In this document: positions 45,414 to 54,824 of the stretch, piece after piece
Numbering within the stretch: the stretch's first letter is position 1
Layout of the letters: the number at the start of each line of letters is the position of its first letter
Translations under genes and position numbers: made by a program
Notes under the pieces: model-generated
The model's input: the letters and a program-made list of their open reading frames with translations, nothing else
The model's database searches: none
Told to the model about the DNA's origin: nothing
DNA from: Pseudomonas sp. QTF5
Lineage (GTDB): Bacteria; Pseudomonadota; Gammaproteobacteria; Pseudomonadales; Pseudomonadaceae
DNA: 54,824 nucleotides
Direction of reading: 5' to 3'
Assembly (NCBI RefSeq): GCF_000512695.2
Contig: NZ_AZRW02000028.1
Coordinates: forward strand, 21,568-76,391

Positions 45414-46526
45414 TCAGTCGTTGAGCAAGCGCCCGTGACGCAGCGCTTCGCGCCCCGCCACCTTGGCCAGCCAGAAACCGGGTTGGGCATAACGCAGCCG
45501 TTCAATGGCAAACAGCACCCCGGACGTACCAGCACACACCGTGCTGACCCGATCCGATAACGGATCGATCACTTCAAAAATCTCGTCGCCCGCTTCAACC
45601 CACTCACCGGGTTTGCGCAGAAAACTAACCACGCCAGGATGTGGCGCGAACAGCAATTCGGTGCCTTCGAACGGCAGGCCTTCGCAGGCGTCTTGCACAG
45701 GCTTTGGCCACTCACCGCTGATCAAGCCTTGTTCAGCGAGGAACGCCAGAATGCCTTCGGCGTAAGCCTCCGCCTCTGGGCGACCGGTATCGGATTGGCC
45801 ACCCAACTCAATGGTCGTCGCCAGACAGGCCAATGGAATCTGAGCGTCTGGAAACAGACGCGACAGACGCAGCCATGGCAGCGAACACGCTTCATCAAAG
45901 GAGCTGCCGCCGGAATCTTCCGCCAGCAGCCCGACCTTGACGTTCAAGTGTGCAGCCAGTGAACGCCAATGCGGCCAGTGCTGCGGCAAGGCGTACATGT
46001 GCAGCGCCGCTTCGCAATCGCAGTGCAGATCCAGCACCACGTCTGCATTGCAGGCATGGCTGAGCAAAATGCGCTGCATGCCTTGCAACTGACTCTCGGC
46101 AGGCGGCAATGCAGCCAACACATCGCTCATGGTTTCACGGATCAAACGGATATTGGCGTGAGGATCGTCACCCAGGTGTCCTTGCAGCTCAGCGGCAACG
46201 GGCTCGCTCAGTTCGACGAAATCCCGGTTGAAATTCTTGCCGCTGCCGGCCTCGAAACGCCCCTGATGATTACCCTGAAGCAATTGACCGAGGCCCAGTG
46301 GGTTGGCCACCGGCACCAGTTCGATCACACCGTTCAGCAAGCCTTGGGCTTCGAGTTCGGTCAGGCGTTTTTTCAGCTCCCAGGCCGTGCGCATCCCCGG
46401 CAGTTCATCGGCGTGCAGGCTGGCCTGGATGTAGGCCTTGCGCTCGCCAGCACCGAAGCGGAACACCGAAATCCGGCGTTCGCTGCCCAGGTGGCTCCAC
46501 GGCAATGCATGATCGATGCGTTCCAT
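45414..46526 (-). CDS. aotO: AotO, succinylglutamate desuccinylase/aspartoacylase-family protein
   Basis: A 370-residue Zn-hydrolase-like protein. Metal motifs ASLHADELPG and LDLHCDCEAALH resemble AstE/aspartoacylase, and a C-terminal FLRKPGEWVEAGDEIFEVIDP lipoyl-like hammerhead is visible. It is encoded between aotM and aotP in the Pseudomonas aot operon. Its substrate is not known; it is dispensable for transport in P. aeruginosa as far as I recall. It starts one base after the aotM stop. Confidence 0.88.
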   Translation of the reverse strand: MERIDHALPWSHLGSERRISVFRFGAGERKAYIQASLHADELPGMRTAWELKKRLTELEAQGLLNGVIELVPVANPLGLGQLLQGNHQGRFEAGSGKNFNRDFVELSEPVAAELQGHLGDDPHANIRLIRETMSDVLAALPPAESQLQGMQRILLSHACNADVVLDLHCDCEAALHMYALPQHWPHWRSLAAHLNVKVGLLAEDSGGSSFDEACSLPWLRLSRLFPDAQIPLACLATTIELGGQSDTGRPEAEAYAEGILAFLAEQGLISGEWPKPVQDACEGLPFEGTELLFAPHPGVVSFLRKPGEWVEAGDEIFEVIDPLSDRVSTVCAGTSGVLFAIERLRYAQPGFWLAKVAGREALRHGRLLND

Positions 46527-46527
46527 A

Positions 46528-47226
46528 TCAGTGCTTCCGCGGGGCCAGATAGCCCAGCCAGCGGTGCTCGGCCATTTTGAACAGGCGCACCAGAATGAAC
46601 GTCAGGCACAGATAGAACACGCCGGCGGTGATGTAGGCTTCGAACGGCAAGTAGAACTGAGCGTTGACCGTGCGCGCGGCACCGGTGATGTCGATCAGGG
46701 TCACGATGGACGCCAGACTGGTGGTCTGCAGCATCATGATCACTTCGTTGCTGTACTGCGGCAGCGCCCGGCGCAGGGCCGAGGGCAGCAGGATCCGGCG
46801 ATACATTTTGACCCGTGACATGCCCATGGCCTTGGCCGCTTCGATCTCACCGTTCGGCGTGGCGCGCAGACTGCCGGCGATAATTTCAGCGGTGTAGGCA
46901 CTGGTGTTGATGGCGAAGGCCAGGCACGCACAGAACGTAGCGCTGGACAGCCACGGCCAGAGGAAGCTTTCACGTACCGTTTCGAACTGCGCCAGACCGT
47001 AGTAGATCAAAAACAGCTGCACCAGCATCGGCGTGCCGCGGATCACGTAAGTGAACAGCCAGGCACTCATATTGACGACCGGCTGCTTGGAGACGCGCAT
47101 CAGCCCCAGCGGCAGTGCCGCCAGCAGACCGAAAAACAGCGACAGTGCGAGCAGTTTGAGGGTGGTCACCAGGCCGCCGAAGTACAGCGGCAAGGCCTCC
47201 CAAATGACGTTGTAGTCGAAGATCAT
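46528..47226 (-). CDS. aotM: Arginine/ornithine ABC transporter permease AotM
   Basis: A 232-residue inner-membrane permease with five hydrophobic segments and the EAA loop IEAAKAMGMSRVKMYRRILLPSALRRALPQ. Overlaps aotQ by ATGA. Forms a heterodimer with AotQ. Confidence 0.95.
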   Translation of the reverse strand: MIFDYNVIWEALPLYFGGLVTTLKLLALSLFFGLLAALPLGLMRVSKQPVVNMSAWLFTYVIRGTPMLVQLFLIYYGLAQFETVRESFLWPWLSSATFCACLAFAINTSAYTAEIIAGSLRATPNGEIEAAKAMGMSRVKMYRRILLPSALRRALPQYSNEVIMMLQTTSLASIVTLIDITGAARTVNAQFYLPFEAYITAGVFYLCLTFILVRLFKMAEHRWLGYLAPRKH

Positions 47227-47912
47227 AGATCAGCCGCCCTTACGCCTACCGAGTAGCGCTTCTCAAGGTGACGCAATGCCAGCAACGAGACGCTGGTGAT
47301 CACCAGGTACATCGCCGCCACTGCGAGGAAGAAGGTGAAAGGCTCGCGGGTAGCGTCTGCCGCCTGCTTGGCCTTGAACATCATGTCTTGCAGACCGACT
47401 ACCGAAATCAGCGCGGTCGCCTTGGTCAATACCAGCCAGTTGTTGGTGAAACCCGGAATCGCCAGACGAATCATCTGCGGCACCAACACCCGGAAGAACA
47501 CCTGAAAACTGCTCATGCCGTACGCCATGCCGGCTTCTGCCTGCCCCTTCGGGATTGCCATGAAGGCGCCACGAAAGGTTTCCGACAGGTACGCACCGAA
47601 GATGAAGCCCAGGGTGCCGATACCGGCGGCCAACGGGTTCAGGTCGATGTAGTCGTCATAGCCGAGCATCGGCGCGACGCGGTTGAGCAGGTCCTGGCCG
47701 CCGTAGAAAATCAGCAGGATCAGCACCAGATCGGGAATACCGCGGATCACCGTGGAATACAGGTCGCCCAGCCAGGCCAGCCAGCGCACCGGCGACAGAC
47801 GCAGCGCTACGCCGATCAGACCCAGAACAATGGCCAAGACCATGGACGACAAGGCGAGCTGAAGCGTCAGCCATGCGCCATCGAGGATGACAGCCCCGTA
47901 GCCTTTCAACAT
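47223..47912 (-). CDS. aotQ: Arginine/ornithine ABC transporter permease AotQ
   Basis: A 229-residue permease, HisQ-like. Segments GAWLTLQLALSSMVLAIVLG and LVLILLIFYGG and the EAA loop GQAEAGMAYGMSSFQVFFRVLVPQM are visible. It is followed by aotM with overlapping stop and start. Confidence 0.95.
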   Translation of the reverse strand: MLKGYGAVILDGAWLTLQLALSSMVLAIVLGLIGVALRLSPVRWLAWLGDLYSTVIRGIPDLVLILLIFYGGQDLLNRVAPMLGYDDYIDLNPLAAGIGTLGFIFGAYLSETFRGAFMAIPKGQAEAGMAYGMSSFQVFFRVLVPQMIRLAIPGFTNNWLVLTKATALISVVGLQDMMFKAKQAADATREPFTFFLAVAAMYLVITSVSLLALRHLEKRYSVGVRAADL

Positions 47913-48002
47913 GATTCAGGTCCTCGAAAGTTGGGATGAAAAAATGGCGCAAACCTCAGAGATCCTGTTGCTTGCGCCATTTCGGACGTGTTGCGGGGAC
48001 GA

Positions 48003-48776
48003 TTACTTGCCGTAGATATCGAAGGCGAAGTACTTGTCCTGGATTTGCTTGTACTTGCCGCTTGCACGAATGGCAGTGATCGCGGAGTTGATCTTGTCTT
48101 TCAAGGCGTCGCCTTTGCGTACTGCGATGCCGATGCCGTCGCCGAAGTACTTCTCGTCGGTGAAGGCCGGGCCCACGAAGGCGAAACCTTTGCCGGCGTC
48201 GGTTTTCAGGAAACCGTCATCCAGCAAGGTCGCGTCTGCCACGGTGCCGTCCAGGCGACCGGCGGCCACGTCGAGGTAGATTTCGTTCTGCGAACCGTAA
48301 GGCTTGATCTCGGCACCCAACGGGGCCAGGACTTCGCGGGCGAAACGCTCGTGGATCGAACCACGTTGCACGCCGATGTTCTTGCCCTTCAACTCAGCCA
48401 GGTTTTCGCTGACCTGAGTGCCGGCCTTCATGACCAGGCGAGCCGGGGTGTTGTAGTACTTGTTGGTGAAGTCCACGGACTTCTTGCGGTCTTCAGTGAT
48501 GGACATGGACGACAGGATCGCGTCGATCTTGCGCACTTTGAGTGCCGGGATCAGGCCGTCGAACTCTTGCTCGACCCACACGCACTTGACCTTCATCTCT
48601 TCGCACAGGGCGTTGCCGATGTCGTAGTCGAAACCGACGATGCTGCCGTCCGGCGCTTTGGAGGCGAACGGAGGGTAAGCCGCTTCGATACCGATTTTTA
48701 CGGGCTTGTCATCGGCGAAGGTCGGCAGGGACAGCACGGACAGTGCCAGGGCGCCAAGCAGCACAAGTTTCTTCAT
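48003..48776 (-). CDS. aotJ: Periplasmic arginine/ornithine-binding protein AotJ
   Basis: A 257-residue SBP family 3 protein with signal peptide MKKLVLLGALALSVLSLPTFA. Mature part: VKIGIEAAYPPFASKAPDG, GFDYDIGNALCEEMKVKC (a cysteine pair typical of this type), LSSMSITEDRKKSVDFTNKYY. First gene of aotJQMOP. An ArgR half-site lies about 180 bases upstream. Confidence 0.96.
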   Translation of the reverse strand: MKKLVLLGALALSVLSLPTFADDKPVKIGIEAAYPPFASKAPDGSIVGFDYDIGNALCEEMKVKCVWVEQEFDGLIPALKVRKIDAILSSMSITEDRKKSVDFTNKYYNTPARLVMKAGTQVSENLAELKGKNIGVQRGSIHERFAREVLAPLGAEIKPYGSQNEIYLDVAAGRLDGTVADATLLDDGFLKTDAGKGFAFVGPAFTDEKYFGDGIGIAVRKGDALKDKINSAITAIRASGKYKQIQDKYFAFDIYGK

Positions 48777-49305
48777 CTTGGGACTCCATCGGTAAAGGGC
48801 AAAAACGGCAGAGTGAGCGACAGCCCAATATGCGAATGGGTTAAACAGCTAAGCGGTGCTGCGTCCTGGGATGCGTGCGCTGAATCAAACATTGATTTCA
48901 ACACCGGCAACGACGAGCGAGTGATCGGCATTCTAACGACAGGCCGGAAGCCGATATTTCTTCAATGCGACAACAAATTACAGATGCACCGAGAAAGCCG
49001 CTTGAGCGCGTTGACAGCCTTGCAATTTCATGCAAGAGAAAAAGACAGTGAACCGATCTATATTGCAAATTGCGGGCCCATTATTGGCAAACCCTTCTAA
49101 TCCGGCAAGCACAGCGTAGGGTCTTATTTTTCATGCCGGGTTGAGAAGCCCTGAAACGGGGCTTTGCGTTTCCCAATGCCTCGTTGTCGGGCGCGCGGTT
49201 ACACATTCAGTTACTTGAAGGGTGATGGGTAACAGTGGGAAAGCGCCTACGGGCGAACCGATAAATATTGGTTCGGTTTTGTTTATGTGGCGCCTGTCAG
49301 ACCGC
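48777..49305. other. aotJ upstream region
   Basis: No gene seen. It contains an ArgR half-site at 48957-48972 and presumably the aotJ promoter. Nothing else is recognised between 49000 and the REP pair at 49306. Confidence 0.45.
48957..48972 (-). promoter_or_regulatory. ArgR half-site upstream of aotJ
   Basis: On the minus strand TGTCGCATTGAAGAAA fits TGTCGC-N8-AA. A partial second copy (TGTCGT) occurs 31 bases nearer the gene at 48936-48941. Confidence 0.5.
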
Positions 49306-49400
49306 CTTCGCGAGCAAGCCCGCTCCCACATTTGACCTCCAGTGAACACAGATTTTGTGCGCAACTCAGGTTCAATGTGGGAGCGGGCTTGCTCGCGAAG
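49306..49400. repeat. REP pair between aotJ and acsA regions
   Basis: CTTCGCGAGCAAGCCCGCTCCCAC and its reverse complement, with 46 bases between: the outward order compared with the other pairs. Confidence 0.85.
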
Positions 49401-49446
49401 AGGCCCGCACAGGCACTGACGACTCAAGACCGATCACCATAAAAAA

Positions 49447-49475
49447 ACCCCACCAGGCTCAACACCTGGCGGGGC
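49447..49475 (-). terminator. acsA terminator
   Basis: CCCCACCAGG/CCTGGCGGGG hairpin; on the minus strand it runs into seven T. It lies 24 bases after the acsA stop. Confidence 0.82.
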
Positions 49476-49498
49476 TTCGATGACTCAAGAACCAGCGC

Positions 49499-51454
<1,956 letters not shown>

Positions 51455-51900
51455 CTTTCTTACCTCGGTGGAATAGTTGTTTTTGTATGGCCCCAGTTGT
51501 AGCCGGGCGGGGCCTATAGAACCATTCGACGATGGTAGTAACAAGCCCCTACGAAATGTCCTGATAAGCAAAAACAGGGCTGGAACGGACGTCCCGAATA
51601 CAACGCCGCCCCCGCCCTGTAGGAGCGAGCGGTGCGGCGATCCGACTTGCCCGCGAAGAACGATAACGCGGTCTGCCTGAAAAACGCCGATTGTTACCAA
51701 ATCCGTCAAAGGTGTTTATCAAAAGCACGGCTATATGCACGCCATCCCCAGGCCTAAAATCGGTCTCGCCAACAAGGCAACGCGATTAACCCAGTTGCAG
51801 CCCCCACGAAGGCAGTTAATCCAAGACTCTCTATTAAAGCGCCACACGCAATCCCAAAAAGTTTGCGTGCCCCCATTCGACCTCAGAAAGGTAATTTCAA
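51455..51900. other. Intergenic region upstream of acsA
   Basis: No gene seen. It holds the acsA promoter and a single REP unit at 51619-51658 of the variant type with GGTGCGGCGATCCGACTTGC. Most of 51660-51900 shows nothing recognisable. Confidence 0.4.
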
Positions 51901-52164
51901 ATGAAAGCTTTATGGGTTCTGGCCCTCAGCAGTCTGTGCGCAACCGTCATGGCAGATGAGGTCCCGACTGATGTCGCACAGCAACAACCCGCCATTGAGG
52001 AATACACCTACTCCACTCACCTGGACATCGCCAAAGTTATATCGATGAGCGAAATCCCGAATGTCTGCGAAGTAGTTCCGGCAAAAATGGAATACGACGA
52101 CTCCAAAGGTCAGCGGCACATTCTGCGCTACAGCGTCATGGGTAACGGCTGCTCTAACGGCTGA
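51901..52164 (+). CDS. DUF2790 small secreted protein
   Basis: An 87-residue protein with signal peptide MKALWVLALSSLCATVMA. Mature part: YTYSTHLDIAKVISM, CEVVPAKMEYDDSKGQRHILRYSVMGNGC, the DUF2790 pattern with two Cys. Pseudomonas genomes usually have several such periplasmic proteins, some copper- or stress-responsive. Function unknown. AGAAAGG lies about 7 bases before the ATG. Confidence 0.88.
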   Translation: MKALWVLALSSLCATVMADEVPTDVAQQQPAIEEYTYSTHLDIAKVISMSEIPNVCEVVPAKMEYDDSKGQRHILRYSVMGNGCSNG

Positions 52165-52350
52165 TCCGCCCACTCTTATTTATCAAGGCTCGCCCCACCC
52201 GCCCGCTTTAAAGGCAGATGAAGCGCCGAACCTCGCATCGATAAATACGATTGTTTTAAGCGCTTATTTGCGCTTTTTAATCAAATTAGTTGGCGTAGGA
52301 TGAATTCCACACCCAAGGCACAAAACGCCAACGAACCTGGAGCCACTACC

Positions 52351-52623
52351 ATGAAAACCAAACTGATCCTCGCCCTGACTCTTTCCGTCCTGGCCGCCAA
52401 CACCTTCGCCGCCGATGGCTACGACCGCACTGGCTCGGCTACTTTCACTGAAGCGGCTGTCGCTTCTGACGGTTACGACCATACCGGTTCGGCGTCTTTC
52501 GCTTCTGATGGCTTCGATCGCACTGGCGCTGCCAAGGTTGCTGCTGATGGTTCTGATCACACTGGCGCCGCCAAGGTCGCTGCCGATGGTGCTGACCACG
52601 TAGGTGCAGCTCGTTTCAGCTAA
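52351..52623 (+). CDS. Small secreted protein with five 13-residue repeats
   Basis: A 90-residue protein with signal peptide MKTKLILALTLSVLAANTFA, followed by five copies of a motif DG[YFSA]D[RH][TV]G[SA]A (at DGYDRTGSA, DGYDHTGSA, DGFDRTGAA, DGSDHTGAA, DGADHVGAA), most 13 residues apart. GGAG lies 8 bases before the ATG. The alternation of Asp/His with small residues suggests metal binding or a repetitive surface. I do not recognise the family. A terminator follows. Confidence 0.75.
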   Translation: MKTKLILALTLSVLAANTFAADGYDRTGSATFTEAAVASDGYDHTGSASFASDGFDRTGAAKVAADGSDHTGAAKVAADGADHVGAARFS

Positions 52624-52642
52624 AAATCGAACGTGACATCAC

Positions 52643-52662
52643 AGCCCGACTTCGGTCGGGCT
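52643..52662 (+). terminator. Hairpin terminator after the repeat protein gene
   Basis: AGCCCGAC-TTCG-GTCGGGCT, a stable tetraloop stem, but only a weak T tract follows. Confidence 0.7.
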
Positions 52663-53018
52663 TAGTTGTGTCTGGAGCGGTCAAAAATCGACCAAAACCA
52701 CTACATGTAGTAAAAACCGCCGTTTCTGGTTGTTTTTTGAGCAGCCTATTTCAAGAACATTTTCAGCCAAAAACTGCACACAATCCCGCCCACAAACCCC
52801 CTCCTCCTGCCCTGAAAGCCCCGCCCCACCAGGGTTGCAACACAACAGCAGACCATAACGACGCCAACACCCAGCCCTCACCGTCAAAAACCAGCTAAAA
52901 CAGACGAAAAAAAAACTTCCTCCGCCAAAGCCCTGTAAACCCTCGCTCCAACCTGAAAACGCCCCTCGCCGACCGCTCCGAGTGCCATTTCGCCGCACCA
53001 CGGGGCCGAAAATTTCCT

Positions 53019-53024
53019 TATAAT
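53019..53024 (+). promoter_or_regulatory. Probable nrdB -10 box
   Basis: A consensus TATAAT, 251 bases before the nrdB start, with no clear -35. If used, the leader would be about 245 nt and include the hairpin at 53198. Confidence 0.45.
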
Positions 53025-53197
53025 GCGCACTTAAACGGGCCTGCAATATTCCCTTACAGGGGTGAAAAGTCAGTCTGAAGCCCACGCAGAGCGGTTCACG
53101 TTTTCTGCGCCCATCAGGCTTCGGAACACCCGTACAAAATTCTGTTTATTGCCTGCGTTGTACTGCTGCAAAAAACGATTTCCTTTAGATCCAACGC

Positions 53198-53252
53198 GGC
53201 CAGTTGCCCGTGTGAAAAACCAACCTATCAGTTTTCACACGGGCAACTGGCC
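53198..53252 (+). promoter_or_regulatory. 21-bp perfect inverted repeat in the nrdB leader
   Basis: GGCCAGTTGCCCGTGTGAAAA (53198-53218) and its exact complement (53232-53252) with a 13-base loop, ending 22 bases before the nrdB ATG and just upstream of the AGGAG. There is no T run, so it is not a simple terminator. It may protect the mRNA or control translation of nrdB. Confidence 0.7.
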
Positions 53253-53274
53253 CTCACGCAGGAGACGACACGTC

Positions 53275-54525
53275 ATGCTGAGCTGGGACGAATTCGACAA
53301 AGAAGACAGCGGCGAGACCGTGGTAAAAGGCGCCAACGCCGGCCACGCGACTGAAGCCAACATGGACCGACTCGACACCGCTGGTGGTGTCGCCGCTCAA
53401 GAAGCTCGCGCTGTTACCGCGACCGACTCTGCCGCAATCGCCCGTGCCAAAGCTGCCCTGGACACCCTCGACGTCGCCGAAGGCCTCGCCGAACTCGAAG
53501 GCGCCTCCGCCCGCGTTGCTGTCGACGAAAAGCGCATGATCAACTGCCGCGCCGACCTCAACCAGCTCGTCCCGTTCAAATACGACTGGGCCTGGCAGAA
53601 GTACCTGGACGGCTGCGCAAACCACTGGATGCCGCAAGAAGTCAACATGACCGCCGACATCGCCCTCTGGAAAGATCCGGAAGGCCTGACCGACGACGAG
53701 CGCCGCATCGTGATGCGCAACCTCGGCTTCTTCTCCACCGCCGACTCCCTGGTTGCCAACAACCTGGTCCTGGCCGTGTACCGCCTGATCACCAACCCGG
53801 AATGCCGCCAGTACATCCTGCGCCAGGCCTTCGAAGAGGCGATCCACACCCACGCCTACCAGTACTGCATCGAATCGTTGGCCATGGATGAAGGCGAGAT
53901 CTTCAACATGTACCACGAGATCCCATCGGTCGCGAAAAAAGCCACCTGGGGCCTGAAATACACCCGTTCGATCTCCGATCCGAAGTTCGAAACCGGCACC
54001 GTCGAAACCGACAAAGAGCTGCTGCGCAACCTGATCGCCTACTACTGCGTTCTGGAAGGCATCTTCTTCTACTGCGGCTTCACCCAAATCCTCTCCATGG
54101 GCCGCCGCAACAAAATGACCGGCGTCGCCGAGCAGTTCCAATACATCCTGCGCGACGAATCCATGCACCTGAACTTCGGCATCGACGTGATCAACCAGAT
54201 CAAAATCGAAAACCCGCATTTGTGGGATGCTGAAATGAAGGAAGAGGCTTCGCAGATGATTCTGCAAGGGACTCAGTTGGAGATCGAATACGCTCGTGAC
54301 ACCATGCCTCGTGGGGTATTGGGCATGAATGCGGCGATGATGGAGGATTACCTGAAGTTCATCGCTAACCGTCGGTTGAGCCAGATTGGTTTGAAGGAAG
54401 AGTACCCAGGGACGACTAACCCGTTCCCTTGGATGAGCGAGATTATGGACTTGAAGAAAGAGAAGAATTTCTTTGAGACTCGGGTTATTGAGTATCAGAC
54501 TGGTGGAGCTTTGAGCTGGGATTAA
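53275..54525 (+). CDS. nrdB: Class Ia ribonucleotide reductase beta subunit
   Basis: Provides the diiron-tyrosyl radical for NDP reduction by NrdA. The 416-residue protein has metal-ligand motifs EEAIHTHAYQYC (Glu, His and radical Tyr four residues on), LEGIFFYCGF and DESMHLNFGIDV. The N-terminal 75 residues (MLSWDEFDKEDSGETV) are a Pseudomonas-type extension. ATG 53275 follows AGGAG by 10 bases. nrdA is not visible in the 650 bases upstream or 300 downstream, so the gene has its own promoter. Confidence 0.96.
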   Translation: MLSWDEFDKEDSGETVVKGANAGHATEANMDRLDTAGGVAAQEARAVTATDSAAIARAKAALDTLDVAEGLAELEGASARVAVDEKRMINCRADLNQLVPFKYDWAWQKYLDGCANHWMPQEVNMTADIALWKDPEGLTDDERRIVMRNLGFFSTADSLVANNLVLAVYRLITNPECRQYILRQAFEEAIHTHAYQYCIESLAMDEGEIFNMYHEIPSVAKKATWGLKYTRSISDPKFETGTVETDKELLRNLIAYYCVLEGIFFYCGFTQILSMGRRNKMTGVAEQFQYILRDESMHLNFGIDVINQIKIENPHLWDAEMKEEASQMILQGTQLEIEYARDTMPRGVLGMNAAMMEDYLKFIANRRLSQIGLKEEYPGTTNPFPWMSEIMDLKKEKNFFETRVIEYQTGGALSWD

Positions 54526-54581
54526 TAGCCTAGCTCGCCACGATTTGACGATTGCAGCCTGAGTCGACAAGTCAAAAAAGC

Positions 54582-54606
54582 AAAGCCCCGATCTGATCGG
54601 GGCTTT
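54582..54606 (+). terminator. nrdB terminator
   Basis: AAAGCCCCGATC/GATCGGGGCTTT perfect 12-bp stem followed by T, 57 bases after the nrdB stop. Confidence 0.92.
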
Positions 54607-54776
54607 TTTATGGGCAATGAGTAGTCTTTTTCCATCCCTACGTCACAGCGCTAAATCTCCTACAGCACTTACAGCTGCTTCTCCATTGATACCCGCTAAA
54701 AGCACCTCTAAGCTCCATCGCAGGTGCCTAAGAAACGCCCAACGTAGAAAGCTTGGTCAATCTGCGCATTCCACGC

Positions 54777-54824
54777 CATCCGGACACTCAGCCCACCAAC
54801 ATCCGGACACTCGTTCCACGCTCA
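54777..54824. mobile_element. Possible end of an IS21-type element at the window edge
   Basis: CATCCGGACACTC occurs at 54777-54789 and 54800-54812, 23 bases apart. Read on the other strand it is GAGTGTCCGGATG, like the multiple terminal repeats of IS21-family elements in Pseudomonas. The transposase genes would lie beyond the window. Confidence 0.4.

Larger units (their letters stand above)
52663..53274. other. Long nrdB upstream region
   Basis: No gene is supported. Features: a C-rich, low-G stretch (52780-52950), a TATAAT box at 53019-53024 and a large hairpin at 53198-53252. The region looks like the promoter and leader of nrdB. Confidence 0.5.

Overview
The window comes from a Pseudomonas of the fluorescens group. 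The evidence is the gene order acsA - aotJQMO-aotP-argR - aruC/F/G/astD/B/E - ltaE - alaS - lysC - csrA - tRNA-Ser/tRNA-Arg, which matches the Pseudomonas core chromosome, the adjacent amrZ and phnN, and many paired REP sequences with the core GTGGGAGCGGGCTTGCTCGCG.

Layout. 1-6269: the 3' part of a giant type I-secreted adhesin made of several families of tandem Ig/cadherin-like repeats with RTX repeats at the end. The frame is cut by one TAG codon at 3363-3365. 6348-18661: a 12.3-kb integrative element bounded by a 51-bp direct repeat of the 3' half of tRNA-Arg(CCT). 18985-20682: two small membrane proteins, an orphan phnN and amrZ. 20944-25347: mgtE, a secreted protein, two tRNA-Arg(ACG), tRNA-Ser(GCT), csrA and lysC. 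25438-30309: alaS, ltaE and an FMN-riboswitch-controlled lumazine synthase. 30466-38363: the arginine succinyltransferase (AST) catabolic operon. 38651-43360: a 1569-residue toxin-like leucine-rich-repeat protein placed between the AST operon and its regulator. 43394-48776: argR and the arginine/ornithine ABC importer. 49499-54525: acsA, two small exported proteins and nrdB. The last 50 bases look like the end of an IS21-type element.

The most interesting region is the integrative element. It has a P4-satellite plan: tyrosine integrase at a tRNA, AlpA-type regulators, TOPRIM primase plus DUF927 helicase, an iteron-rich putative origin, and an Ogr/Delta zinc-finger late activator. It also carries its own P2 gpN-type major capsid protein, but no portal, terminase or scaffold. 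At its right end it carries a pBBR1-like MobV relaxase with a recognisable oriT. It therefore looks like a phage satellite that could both be packaged by a P2-like helper and be mobilised by conjugation. A candidate cos site lies between the two modules. An inverted repeat between a divergent RHH-like repressor candidate and the AlpA operon suggests how it may be kept silent.

The core genes work together. AotJQMP imports arginine/ornithine, ArgR senses arginine and should activate both aot and aru through TGTCGC-N8-AA sites visible upstream of aruC and aotJ, and the AST enzymes convert arginine to glutamate and succinate. Functions are inferred from translated sequence and family knowledge only; no database search was possible.
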